A DNA stretch of 64,000 nt from Zingiber officinale (Eukaryota; Streptophyta; Magnoliopsida; Zingiberales; Zingiberaceae), in contig NC_055987.1 in the NCBI RefSeq assembly GCF_018446385.1, positions 36,901,202-36,965,201 of the forward strand, written 5' to 3'. Below, in pieces: positions 10,480-20,668 of the stretch (within the stretch, counting starts at the first letter, position 1; every line of letters begins with the position of its first letter). A program made the translations under genes and the position numbers. The notes below the pieces were generated by a model that had not been told where the DNA came from, searched no databases, and saw only the letters and a program-made list of their open reading frames with translations.

Positions 10480-12060
10480 GCGTCTGTGGGAACGTGCCTG
10501 AATCCGAGTCGAGGAGATGGAAGAAGTTGGACGTCAACTTCTGGTAACACTCTCTCCCGAAGAGCTTGAAGCACTCGTCCAAGCGCGAGCAGCGAAAATT
10601 GTGGAACAGCAGCAGAAAGCTCAGGCCGAACGAGCAGCGCAGCAGGCAACATCGGTCTCGGGGGGCCGAGCGCCTCTCGAAGACAAGCAAGAGCAGCTCT
10701 CAATATGGGGGCAGAACAAGGGGCCGGCAAACACTCAGATGGGGGCACCGCCCGCCCCAATACCTTTTCATCTGGCTCTGTTCCAGAAGGCCTCAGAGGT
10801 AGCACATGCTAACCAAGACAAGGGATCTTCATTGGACGAAGCACCCATCCGGGATGTCAGAAAAGGAAAGGCGCCCCGGTCGGATGCGTCTCCCGAGCGG
10901 ACCAACCGGCAGTTCTCAGATGCCATCCTTCGCGATCCACTGCCAAGGCATTATGTGCCCCCTGCGATCGGGAAGTACAACGGGACAACCGACCCGGACG
11001 ACCACCTGGGTAAATTCGACAACACCGCCACTCTGCATCAGTACACAGATGGTGTGAAGTGCTGAGTGTTCCTCACCACGCTTTCGGGATCGGCGCATCG
11101 GTGGTTTCGAAGACTGCCGGACGACTCCATCACAAGTTTCAAGGAATTCCGAACGACGTTCCTCCATCATTTTGCAAGCAGTAGGCGCCACCAGAAGACG
11201 AGCGTCAGCTTGTTTGCCATCAAGCAAGGCGCGAGAGAGCCGCTCTGAGCGTACATTCAGCGCTTCAACCAAGTGGTCATGGACATTCCATCGGTCACCT
11301 CGGAAACAATGGTGAACGCGTTCACGCAAGGGCTCGTGGACGGTGACTTCTTCCGCTCGCTCATCCGGAAGCCGCCCCGGGACTATGACCACATGCTGCA
11401 TAAAACCAACAAATACATCAATGTGGAGGAAGCCCAGGCGGCGAGAAGAAAAGAAGCCCAGAGCGACCAACCAGCTCCCGCCGAGCGGAAGCAGCCCATC
11501 AGTCACCAGCCGCCTAGAGGCCCGCAAGCCGAAGCCGTCCGTCCTCATCAGCACACTCGGTCGCACGCTGTTTAGCAAGTTGCGGCTGATCGGCCCAAGC
11601 CCAAGGGGAAGGTATGGATCCCGATGTTTTGTTCACTACATCAGTCGGTCACTCACAATACCCGCGACTGTCGGAGCCTACCCCCAATTGCTCATCCTGC
11701 GCCAAGGAGCTATCGCCGACGATCGCCTTCACCAGACCGACAACATTGACAACGGAGCCCCGTGCAAAGGATAGAAAGGTGATCCCCTGAGCGGCATCAT
11801 CGTCAGCAACACGGAGCCCACCACCGAGCATCAAATGAACGACCTTGGCCTTCCGCTCAGGAGGAGGAAAATAGGGGCAACGCATCGCGGGGAGAGATCA
11901 ACATCATCGCCGGGGGCCCGACCGGCGGAGATTCCAATAGAGCCAGAAAGGCACATGCAAGGCAGCTGAGGATCCACGCGGTCGGCTGCAGCCAGGAAAG
12001 GGCGAGCGGACCCGAGATCAGCTTCGGGCCCAGGGACCTCCAAGGAGTTGAAGTCCCACA
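10480..12060 (+). pseudogene. Tat Gypsy gag (decayed)
   Basis: ATG at 10517 opens the gag frame. The capsid part is easy to see: DAILRDPLPRHYVPPAIG, YNGTTDPDDHLGKF, then GSAHRWFRRLPDDSI and LFAIKQGAREPL, the retrotransposon gag domain. A zinc-finger-like C-X2-H-X4-H-X4-C (FCSLHQSVTHNTRDC) follows at about 11625-11670, a form common in Tat elements. In-frame stops at about 11063, 11246 and 11573 show decay. Upstream, 10480-10516 keeps only part of the primer binding site (CGTCTGTGGGAACG); its first half and the 5' LTR are missing. Confidence 0.87.
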
Positions 12061-12870
12061 CGATGATGCCCTGATCATTCGAGCGGTAATAGCCAATTAT
12101 ACTATTCACCGCATCTTCATTGACACAGGCAGCTCGGTCAACATAATCTTCAAGAAGGCCTTCGACCAACTACAAATTGATCGAGCCGAACTACTGCCAA
12201 TGACGACCCCCCTCTACGGATTCACGGGGAACGAAGTCTTGCCGGTCGGCCAAGTCCGACTAGCTATCTCATTGGGCGAAGAGCCGCTCAGAAGGACGAG
12301 GATCACCACCTTCATCGTGGTTGATGCTCCCTCGACCTACAACGTCATCTTGGGGCGACTGGCTCTCAACGAGTTTCGGGCGGTCGTCTCTACCTTCTAC
12401 CAGAAGATCAAATTCCCGGTGGAAGATCAAGTAGGGGAGGTGCGGGGAGACCAGCTTGTCGCCCGAAGATGCTACGTGGAGATGGTCCGAGCCGAAGCCA
12501 AGTCCGTTCAGAAAGTGTCGTGGGTCGAGGTACATGCTATTACTGAAAAGCCACCTTCTTTAATTTATGAAGAAAAGGAGAAGGTGCAGATTGACCCTTC
12601 CCGACCGGAGGCCACCACCTTCATAGCATCCGATATAGAGGAGAAGCAGAAGGAGAGGTTGATCAAATGCTTGCGGCGAAATTGTGACGTCTTCACCTGG
12701 TCGACCCATGAGCTGCCTGGGGTCTCGCCGAGCGTAGCGCAACATGAACTTCATGTCTGGTCGGACGCTCGTCCGGTGAAGCAAAGGAAGAGGTACTTTA
12801 ACGCGGAGCAAAATGTAATCATCCGGGCGGAGATAGAGAAGCTTCTGAAGCCAGCCACATAAGGGAAGTA
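12061..12870 (+). pseudogene. Tat Gypsy aspartic protease and start of RT
   Basis: In the same frame as gag, with the active-site motif FIDTGSSVNIIF at about 12115-12150 and the flap/second-lobe signature NVILGRLALNEF at 12340-12375. The ORF goes on through the pre-RT linker (CDVFTWSTHELPGVSP, AQHELHV) to about 12850, where a frameshift and then a TGA near 12885 cut it from the rest of pol. The original element would have made gag-pol as one polyprotein, because gag, protease and the integrase tail share one frame. Confidence 0.85.
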
Positions 12871-15739
12871 CAATTCCCGAGTTGACTTGCAAATGTGGTC
12901 CTGGTTTCCAAGCCAGGCAACAAGTGGATAGTTTGCATCAACTTCCAGGACTTGAACAAGGCGTGCCCGAAGGACTTCTACCCCCTTCCCCGGATCGATC
13001 AGCTGGTGGACTCCACGGCCGGGTGCGAGCTCATATGCATGCTGGATGCATACCAAGGCTACCATCAAGTGCCGCTCGCCCGAGAAGACCAAGAGAAGGT
13101 CAGCTTCATCACGGCGGACGGCACCTACTGCTACAATGTAATGTCGTTCGGGCTGAAGAACGCGAGAGCCACCTACCAGCGTCTGATGAACAAGGTCTTC
13201 TGGGAGCAGATCGGACGCAACTTGGAAGTGTACGTGGATGACATACTTATCAAGTCCTTCCGAGCAGCTGATCTCTACGTGGACATGGAGGAGACCTTCC
13301 AAACGTTGAGAAGGTATGACGTCAAACTTAACCCTCAGAAGTGCCTGTTCGGGGCAAAAGGCGGACGCTTCCTGGGCTACATTGTGACCGAGCGGGGTAT
13401 AGCGGCGAACCCTAGCAAGATAAAGGCATTACAGGACATGTCGCCTCCTAGAAATCTCCGAGAGGTACAGTGTCTCACCGGTCAGATAACGGCGCTGTCA
13501 AGGTTCATTTCTAAAATCGCCGACCGGAGCTTGCCGTTTTTCAAGATTCTCCGTAAAGCCACCAAGTTCCAATGGGACGAGGAGTGTGATCGGGCATTCG
13601 AGGAATTGAAGACTTATCTGAATTCCTTACCCGTGTTGGCGAAACCAGCTGAAGGTGAGCCGCTCCGCATATATCTATCTTCAACTGAGCATGCTGTGGG
13701 CTCAGCATTAGTAAGGTCGGGCGGTGAGGAACAACCAGTGTACTTTTTAAGCCATATCTTAAAAGATGCTGAGTCTCGCTACACCGGTCTTAAGAAGTTG
13801 GCTTTCATCTTGGTACTCGCCGCTCGGAGGTTGCGCCCTTACTTTTTGGTGCACACCATTATTGTGATGACAAATAGCCCACTCGAAAGGGTACTCCTGA
13901 ACCCTGAAGCTTCTGGACGGCTCATCAAGTGGACAACGGAACTTAGCGAATTCGACATCCAATACCAACCCCGCTCGGCGATCAAAGCGCAGTCCTTGGC
14001 AGATTTCGTGATCGAAGTACAAAAGCCTGAGTCTGAAGCTACATGGAAAATATATGTTGACGGATCGTCCACTCGGCTCGGAAGCGGAATTGGGATCATG
14101 CTACTGTCATCTCAGGGAGAGCGGATGCATTTATCCGTCCGGCTAGATTATCGGGCAACCAATAATGAGGCGGAATACGAAGCCCTCATAGCCGGATTGC
14201 AAGCTACACGGCATGTTGGAGCCAGTCGGGTCGTGATCCACTCGGATTCCCAGCTCGCCGCTCAGCAACTCATGGACACTTTTGAGATAAACAATGCAAG
14301 ACTCAAATTGTACGCAGAGGCCTTTGAGAAACTCAAGACCGGCTTCACCGAGGTAGTGGTCCAGAAGATACCCCGAGTGGAGAACCAAGCGGCAGATGAA
14401 TTAGCCAAGCTAGCAAGCTCAGTATCGCCGGTCGTCATCCAGCAACCAATCGAGCAAGTATCCTTGGTAGCACATGTAGATCGGATGGAAGGCCTCACGT
14501 TCCAGAGCGATTGGAGAACGACCATCATGAAGTTTCTGCGCTCAGGGGTCACACCGTCCGATCGGGACGAAGCTCAGCTACTAAGAAGGAGAGCCGGCCG
14601 GTTCACGCTCATTGGAGAGAAACTTTACAAAAAGACGTTCTCCCGACCTCTGCTGAAGTGCGTCAGCTCGGAAGACGTCGAGTACATTCTCCAGGAGGTA
14701 CATCAAGGATCGTGCGGAGGTCATCCGGGCGGCCGGTCTTTGGCTAGGAAGATCCTGCTGGCCGGATACTTCTGGCCAACGCTACACGAGGACACCGCTC
14801 GGACCGTCGCAACGTGTCTTTCCTGTCAGAAGTACCACAGTTTCTCGCATAAGCCGACGGAAGAAATGAAAGCGTCCACAGTGTCTTGCCCGTTCGACCA
14901 GTGGGGCATATACATCGTAGGGCCCTTCCCTATGACGACCGGGCAACGGAAGTTTCTATTGGTGGCAGTAGATTACTTCTCCAAGTGGGTGGAGGATGAG
15001 CTATTGGCCAAGATAACCGAGCACATGGTCAAGAAATTCATCTGGCAAAACATCATCTGTCGGTTCGGCATTCCGCGTCGGCTCGTGTCGGACAATGGGC
15101 GACAGTTCGATGGAAATCAGCTCGAGGAATGGTGCAAGGGGTATGACATTGAGCAGCACTTCACGTCGGTGGTGTATCCCCAAAGCAATGGTCAAGCCGA
15201 AGTAGCCAACCGAGAGATACTCCGAATTCTTCGGGCTCGGCTCGACCACATGGGAGGAAGCTGGGTGGACGAGCTGCCGGGAGTCTTATGGGTCATCCGC
15301 ACAACCCCTAAAGAGGGAGCGGGAGTAACACCTTTTCTATCTGGTGTATGGAGGCGAGGCGGTCGTCCCAGTCGAAGTCGGCGTAGAGTCCGCCAGGATC
15401 CAGAGCTACGACGAAGATAATGCCGAGCGGAGGCAGCTAGAATTGGACTTGATCGACGAGGAGTGAGCCAAGGCGTCCGTCCGGCTGATGGCCTACAGGC
15501 AGAGAATGAAGCAGAATTACAACCATCGTGTGGTTCCTCGAGCATTCCAGGTGGGCGACTTGGTCTGGAAGAAAGTCAAGCCGGTCGGGGACGTAGGCAA
15601 GTTGGAGGCTCCCTGGGCGGGACCGTTCAAAGTCATCAAGAAGCTCCGATCGGGAGCCTACTACTTGGAAGATGAGGATGGACGAAGGCTAGAGAGGCCG
15701 TGGAGCGCAAACCACCTCCAGCCCTATCGGGCTGGATGA
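12871..15739 (+). pseudogene. Tat Gypsy pol: RT, RNase H, second RNase H, integrase
   Basis: An uninterrupted frame runs to 15420. RT (12895-13560) has LNKACPKDFYPLPRID, FGLKNARATYQRLMN and catalytic YVDDILIKS near 13230. RNase H (about 13640-13990) follows. A second, archaeal-type RNase H (14040-14430) has IYVDGSSTRLGSGIG, TNNEAEYEALIAGL and IHSDSQL, the mark of Tat elements. Integrase has the HHCC finger (14690-14850: HQGSCGGHPG ... CLSCQKY), the D-D-E core (DQWGIYIVGPFP, VSDNGRQFDG, QSNGQAEVANREI) and, after a frameshift near 15330, the C-terminal part with RRQLELDL and VGDLVWKKV, ending at 15739 in the gag frame. A TGA near 15464 also breaks the tail. Confidence 0.92.
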
Positions 15740-15873
15740 AAGGTGCGCTGATGTAATATATTTTGAATATTTTGTTCGGATGTATTATTTGGTTGCAGGA
15801 ATGAAAGCTATAAGAACAAAGCAAAGGCATAATTCGGGCGCACAAAGCGGGTAGCAGAATGATGTCGTGGCAG
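15740..15873 (+). other. Start of the Tat 3' non-coding region
   Basis: Short AT-richer spacer between the pol stop and the tandem repeats. No ORF or motif seen. Confidence 0.6.
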
Positions 15874-16101
15874 AGACCCCGTGCAGTTCGACCGGAGGTA
15901 TATTATCCGAGTCATAGGCTCGATGGAGAAGACCTCGTGCCACTCGGTCGGCGGTATATTATCCGAGCTCAATGCTCGATGGCGAAGACCCCGAGTCGTT
16001 CGGCCGGGAGTGTATTATCCAAGCCAAATGCTTGATGGAGAGGAACCTGTGCCGTTAGGCCGGAAGTATATTATCCGAGCTATAAGCTCATCATTGAAGA
16101 C
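15874..16101 (+). repeat. Tandem repeat A in the Tat 3' region, period about 57 bp, four units
   Basis: Four diverged units share the core GGTATATTATCCGAGC and CTCGATGGAGAAGACC. Such repeats between pol and the 3' LTR are known in Retand-type Tat elements. Confidence 0.88.
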
Positions 16102-16358
16102 CGTCGAGAGGCGACGTTAAACTCTAGAGTCGGACCGGCGACTATAAACCCCCTGGCTTGAAGACCGTCGAGCGGCGACGTTAAACTCTAGAGTCGGGCC
16201 GGTGACTATAAACCCCCCGTCTTGAAGACCGTCGAGCAGCAACATTAAACCCTAGAGTCGGACCGGCGACTATAAACCCCCCCGGCTTGAAGGTCGTCGA
16301 GCGGCGACGTTAAACTCTAGAGTCGAACCGGCGACTATAAACCCCCCGGCCGGAAGAC
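16102..16358 (+). repeat. Tandem repeat B in the Tat 3' region, period about 64 bp, four units
   Basis: Units begin GTCGAGCGGCGACGTTAAAC, go on with CTCTAGAGTCGGACCGGCGA and end in a C-run before GGCTTGAAGACC. They are nearly identical, so this array is younger or better homogenised than repeat A, to which it is joined directly. Confidence 0.92.
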
Positions 16359-16941
16359 TGTCTGGCATAGACGCGACAAGTCATGCGGGCCCCGGCTCAG
16401 CGATAAACACTAGCAATCGACAAGCCTTGTCCATAGGGACAAAAAAGTGATAACGTACTTCCGTCTGAATACATCGGCGAGAAGGTACTAAAGAGGTCGG
16501 CATGTGAACCGAGCGGCCAAGCGGCCGAGTTACCAAAGGTACTTCGCGACCATCTAACGAGAATTCCATTATAAGAAGTGGGGGTGTCCAGCCGAGCGGT
16601 CTAGTTATAAAGAATACTTCATTAAAAATTCCTTGGGAAGGCCGGGCAAGAAGAGAAACGATTAACGAAAAGAAAGAGGGAGGAGACATGAACGATTGTA
16701 GTTTGCGGTCTGATCGGAGGACACAAGTATTGATAGAGTAAGTTAATAACAAGACGGGATATATCCATTAAAAGTCCGGCCCTTAGGGCCGGTCGGAAGA
16801 GTTACAAAAAACACTACAAGAAAATCATAAATGCTCCTCACTCCAGGGGCTCGAAGATGGGCTCCGGAACGGCTTCCAGCAGGCCGGCCATGCCTCGGGG
16901 GGCGGGTTGGAGGTATCCTCTGGGAGATGGCCCTTGGCCTT
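16359..16941 (+). other. Tat 3' non-coding spacer
   Basis: GC-rich unique sequence between the tandem repeats and the stop of the antisense gene. It contains several CCGAGCGG words typical of the element's LTR and repeats. No gene seen. Confidence 0.5.
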
Positions 16942-19077
16942 CTAATAAACAATGGTTGCTCGGATAGCCTCTTCGAAGGACAGAACTAACCGATCACTAA
17001 ACTTTCCACCAAATGCGTCCGATCGGAGGTAGTTCCATCTCATCACCTCGAAGCGGTCGGACTCTCCGTCCTGGTATTCCTTCAGCGCCGCTCGGGAGGT
17101 GTCGAGAGCGTCCTGAAGATCTTTCAGATCTACTTGCAGTTTAGCTTCAGTGGCAGATCGACTCTCTTTCTCAACAGATAGCAGGTCAGTCAATTCCATG
17201 ACGCGTTGCTCCAGCGCCCGAACTTGCACCTTCATTGCGTCCAGATCAGCAATAGCCATATTTTTTCTGTTGGTGGCCACAGTGATCTGGTGGTCATGGG
17301 ACTTGACTTGGACTTCGAGTCTAGCTACCCTGTTTTCCAGGCCGGAAGACTTGTGTCGCTCGGCCGCTAGCAGTTTTTCTATTTTGGCCAGCTCGGACTT
17401 GAGCATGGCGTACGAGGGCCCCTCAGCCGGCGCCCCTCCAGAAATTTGGAGTTTCTTCAACTCCTCCTCCAGTTCGACCAGACGATTGCTGACCGCAATG
17501 TTTTCCACCTATTGCTGCGTTCGGATGGGATAATGTCAGGAACCTTGTGAAGTTGTCATAATAGCGTGTTAGGAAACATACCCCGGTGGCTTGCTGCATA
17601 TGGCTGTCGGCTAGCTGACCGGGAGTCATCAGGACGACCCGACCCCTCACATCTTCCCACGTCTTGGCGAGCGGGCCTCGAATAGTAACTTGATGCTCGG
17701 GAGCAGTGGGCTGATCCGTCGCCAAAAGAAACTCCTCGGTGGGAAGACGGAGGACGAATTGGATCACTCGACGACCGCTCGGATCCGATTGGGAAGAAAC
17801 GGTTCGGCTGGACGATTCGCCGATCGACGCAGAAATAATGTCCGAGCGCTTGAGCCGAAGTCGGACCTGGGGCACAGAACTAACAGGTGGCGCTCCAGTC
17901 GAAGCTGCTGGCTGGTCGAGTTGGGAGGGAGTCCGATCAGAAGAAATGGCCTCATACGCGGCGGGTAGCGGGTCGGTCGTCTCTAAGGGGGCGTCGACTG
18001 GCCCAATCATCGGCTCAGCATGCGCAATGGTTGTCCGACGGCGCTTGCGTACTATCAGTGGGGAATCGCCTGCCAACCGCTCCGCGTCCTCAGATGTAGG
18101 CTGCTGATCGGCCGAAGAAATAGCATCCCCTGCCACTCCAGTTGCGGCGACCTGATCGGCAGACTCTCGGGCCTCAGTTGGGGTGCCTTCACCTTCGTCT
18201 TCATGCGAGCCGACCGACGCGATGCCTAGATCAACCATCTCCTTGGTTACCACCGCTTCCATTTCGGCGGCTTTCAACTTCAGCCGTTCGACAACCTTGG
18301 CGCGCCTCATGATGTCAGCTGCATAACAGAAGAATAAATTAGTTAGACCAAAAGGAAAAAAGACAAGGGAAGTGCTTACCCATACTGCTCGGGAGCTTCG
18401 TTCGGATCGGGCTCAAGCCAAATATATACAACACCCCTTCGTGGAGTAGCTTGTTGATGTTGAACCTCTGACCGGCTAATAGATTGGCCGCATGAAGATA
18501 ATCCGGCTGGCTCTTATATTTGCTGAGGTCAGGCGGGCTCGGCACAGTGGTTTGCCATTGGGTACAAAAGGATGGCAGTTCGGGAAAGCGAAGGTAGAAA
18601 TAACTTTCCTTCCAAGTGCTTGTTCGAGGTCGGCATCTTATCGAAGAAGACAAGGCCGACCCGCGATTGGAAGAGGAAAGTGCCCCACTCAGATTGTTTG
18701 GGATACTAGAAGTAATGGAAAATTCTAGGGGATAAGGGAATGTCGTGCAGCTTGAAAAGGATTACTATGCCGCACAACAATCTAAAGGAATTAGGGACAA
18801 GTTGTCCGAGCGGAATGCGGAAGTAATTACAAATCTCCCGGATAAAAGAGTGTAGAGGGAAGCGCAGACCGGCCACGAATTGGTCGCGAAAGAAGCATAC
18901 AGTGTCGATCGGCGGATTATGGGGCCGATCGAAAGAGGTGGCTAAAACTAGTCTATGGTCAAGAGGCAGTTCAAATTCATTAAGGAAGTGTCCGACGTCA
19001 GTTTCGTCGAACCGGCTGACCATGGTCATATACCATAGGCCAGGAGAAGGATCAGAGGGCTGCGAGGTGCTAGCCAT
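16942..19077 (-). pseudogene. Antisense accessory gene of the Tat element, right-arm copy (Transposase_28-like)
   Basis: Read on minus, the likely start is ATG at 19077 (MASTSQPSDPSP). The first domain has FRDQFVAGLRFPLHSF, YFRIPLGQLVPNSFRLL and PRIFHYF, the pattern of the 'putative gypsy type transposon' family. A TAG after FHYF (about 18707) and a frameshift near 18620 disable it. Introns lie at 18319-18379 (61 bp) and 17515-17581 (67 bp), with GT-AG ends and frame kept. Exon 2 is an Ala/Glu-rich segment with RKRRRTT. Exon 3 is a coiled coil from ENIAVSNRLVELEEEL to the stop at 16942. Its position, antisense between pol and the 3' LTR, matches the extra ORFs known in Tat elements such as Retand and Grande. 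Its function is unknown. Confidence 0.78.
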
Positions 19078-19825
19078 GGCCGGAATAGTAGCAAGGAAGA
19101 AAGAGCCGAGGAAAGGAAAATGAAAGGGTTGAAGAAGGAGACTGAAACTACAGTGAACGAATGCAAAGACCACCAGAAAATGGAAGAAAGCATAGATAGG
19201 AGAAGGCTTACTGGGAGCAAAGTGCAAAGGAGAAGGCCGAGAGTTCGTCGGAGCACCAAGGCAAGCGGACGCTGGGAAGATGGTCGTGAGAGGGATCACC
19301 AAAAACGCAAAGGCAAGAGTGATAGAAGGAGGCTCAGTGCCGGCGCTTCATAAACCCCAGACCCGGCCCACCGCAGTTGTCCGATCCAGGTTATCGAAAT
19401 AGGCGTTAACATCGGACCGTCAGATTTGAACCGACGCCTGTTCAATCAAAGCTGAGGCCTCGCCGTATGATGACGGCGGATTTGCCAAGTGGCGACCAGC
19501 TATTGGGCAGCATTTAATAAAATCCATTACGTGTGCGTGGGCAGCTTAATGAGGATTGGCATGAATTCCGAGGGGGCGCGATGACTCTGACCGCCCCCAG
19601 CACGACAACGCAACAGGCGGCGAATGGAATTAAAACTACAAGGCATTACCATCAACTCACCGATCGTCCGAACTCAACCCAGCACGGCAGCTCGACGAGC
19701 AGCGAACGGTGGCGAACGGTAGCGCGGTGAGCCAATCGGAAATACACTTTCAGGAGCGGCAAAGTGAGTATCGCTCGACCAAATTCATAGTCCAATCAGT
19801 CGGACTTATAGCCTCCTTCGACTAG
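19078..19825. other. Spacer between antisense gene and 3' LTR (putative antisense promoter)
   Basis: Upstream side of the antisense gene and downstream side of the sense element. The stretch 19100-19300 could be the leader of the antisense transcript. No conserved domain is seen. This whole segment is missing from the left arm. Confidence 0.45.
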
Positions 19826-19843
19826 ACTTGAGGGGGAGGCATG
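19826..19843 (+). promoter_or_regulatory. Polypurine tract of the Tat element
   Basis: The purine run TTGAGGGGGAGGC lies directly before the LTR start at 19844. It is the plus-strand primer for reverse transcription and fixes the element's orientation as plus. Confidence 0.9.
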
Positions 19844-20642
19844 TGATCCGGTGATAAGGACGAAGGATCCTCGTTGGCAGAGGGTCAACGACACGTGGAG
19901 GTCAAAGGTCAAGGGATTCAACCCAGAGACCGGCCGACCGGACGAAACAGGCCTACCGACCGGGCACCGCATGCCGACCGACCGTGAATCCCCCGGACCG
20001 AATGAAAGACAACCCGACTAGAGGTCGGGTTTCCGATGCTTGAGGTAAAAAGGCTTCAAGGGTCGAGCGGGTTGTCCGTTCGGCCGGTGCACGAGGCAAC
20101 AGGCAGGAGCAGTCTCATCCGAGCATATGACTGATGCAGAAGTAATATGTCTGCCGAGCGACCGACCCGCTCGGCCCTGGAATAGACAGGGAACGCAAGA
20201 GGACAAAGGAGACAGGGGATAACATCATCCTCGAGACGCCTGTCGCCGGCAAGTAGCAGAGTTGGCGCCGAGCCGTACACAGAATCATACGGTGGAAGCT
20301 TCCACCGTCACATCCGGGATATGCTCGGACGATTGCGGAGTGGTGACAGAGGTACTTTTTTGACACAGGCTTATTAAGGTATGTGTGGGGAAGCGTGCCC
20401 GCGCTTCCCCGGGGTCCTATATAAAGACCCCCAGACGTCGACGAAGGTATGCACACATCTCTACTGTAGCCTCGTTACGCTGCTTCTCTCGTTGCCTGAC
20501 TTGAGCGTTAGAGGGTCGTCGCCGGGAAACCCCTCCCGGCTCGGCTTCCTTGCAGGTTCGTCGAAGAACTACACCACCAGTCGGAGACAGCAGAGCGTTC
20601 CACGTTCCCAGCGTCCGTCGACTCAGCGCTCGGACAGGATCA
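19844..20642 (+). repeat. 3' LTR of the Tat element (799 bp)
   Basis: Starts TGATCCGGTGATAAGG and ends GGACAGGATCA. It is homologous along its length to the LTR at 60911-61738. A TATA-like tatataaagaccc at about 20427 marks the probable transcription start region. The end at 20642 is followed by the target duplication CTATT. Confidence 0.92.
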
Positions 20643-20668
20643 CTATTGTTCTAAGTAATGGATTATTA
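20643..20668 (-). other. 26-bp stub of pararetrovirus DNA between two insertions
   Basis: It lies between the Tat element (duplication CTATT, 20643-20647) and the solo LTR (duplication TATTA, 20664-20668). Its sequence belongs to neither element, and it connects the viral parts on both sides. It is therefore original target DNA. Confidence 0.75.

Larger units (their letters stand above)
6564..20642 (+). mobile_element. Rearranged Tat-lineage Ty3/Gypsy retrotransposon with inverted LTR ends, target duplication CTATT
   Basis: The element is bounded by TGATCCTGTCC at 6564 and its reverse complement GGACAGGATCA ending at 20642. The five bases CTATT precede it (6559-6563) and follow it (20643-20647). 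Inside lie a left arm (6564-10479: inverted LTR end plus one copy of the accessory gene on plus), gag-pol on plus (10480-15739), tandem repeats (15874-16358), the accessory gene on minus (16942-19077), a polypurine tract (19826-19843) and an LTR (19844-20642). A normal element would have two direct LTRs; here the left end is an inverted copy of the right end. The dual RNase H and antisense 3' ORF place it in the Tat (Retand/Grande-like) lineage. Confidence 0.87.

Noticed and set aside
10296..11578. Long minus ORFs (169 and 220 codons) opposite gag
   Set aside because: The plus strand has clear gag motifs; the opposite frames have none and recur in the second Tat copy only because gag is conserved.
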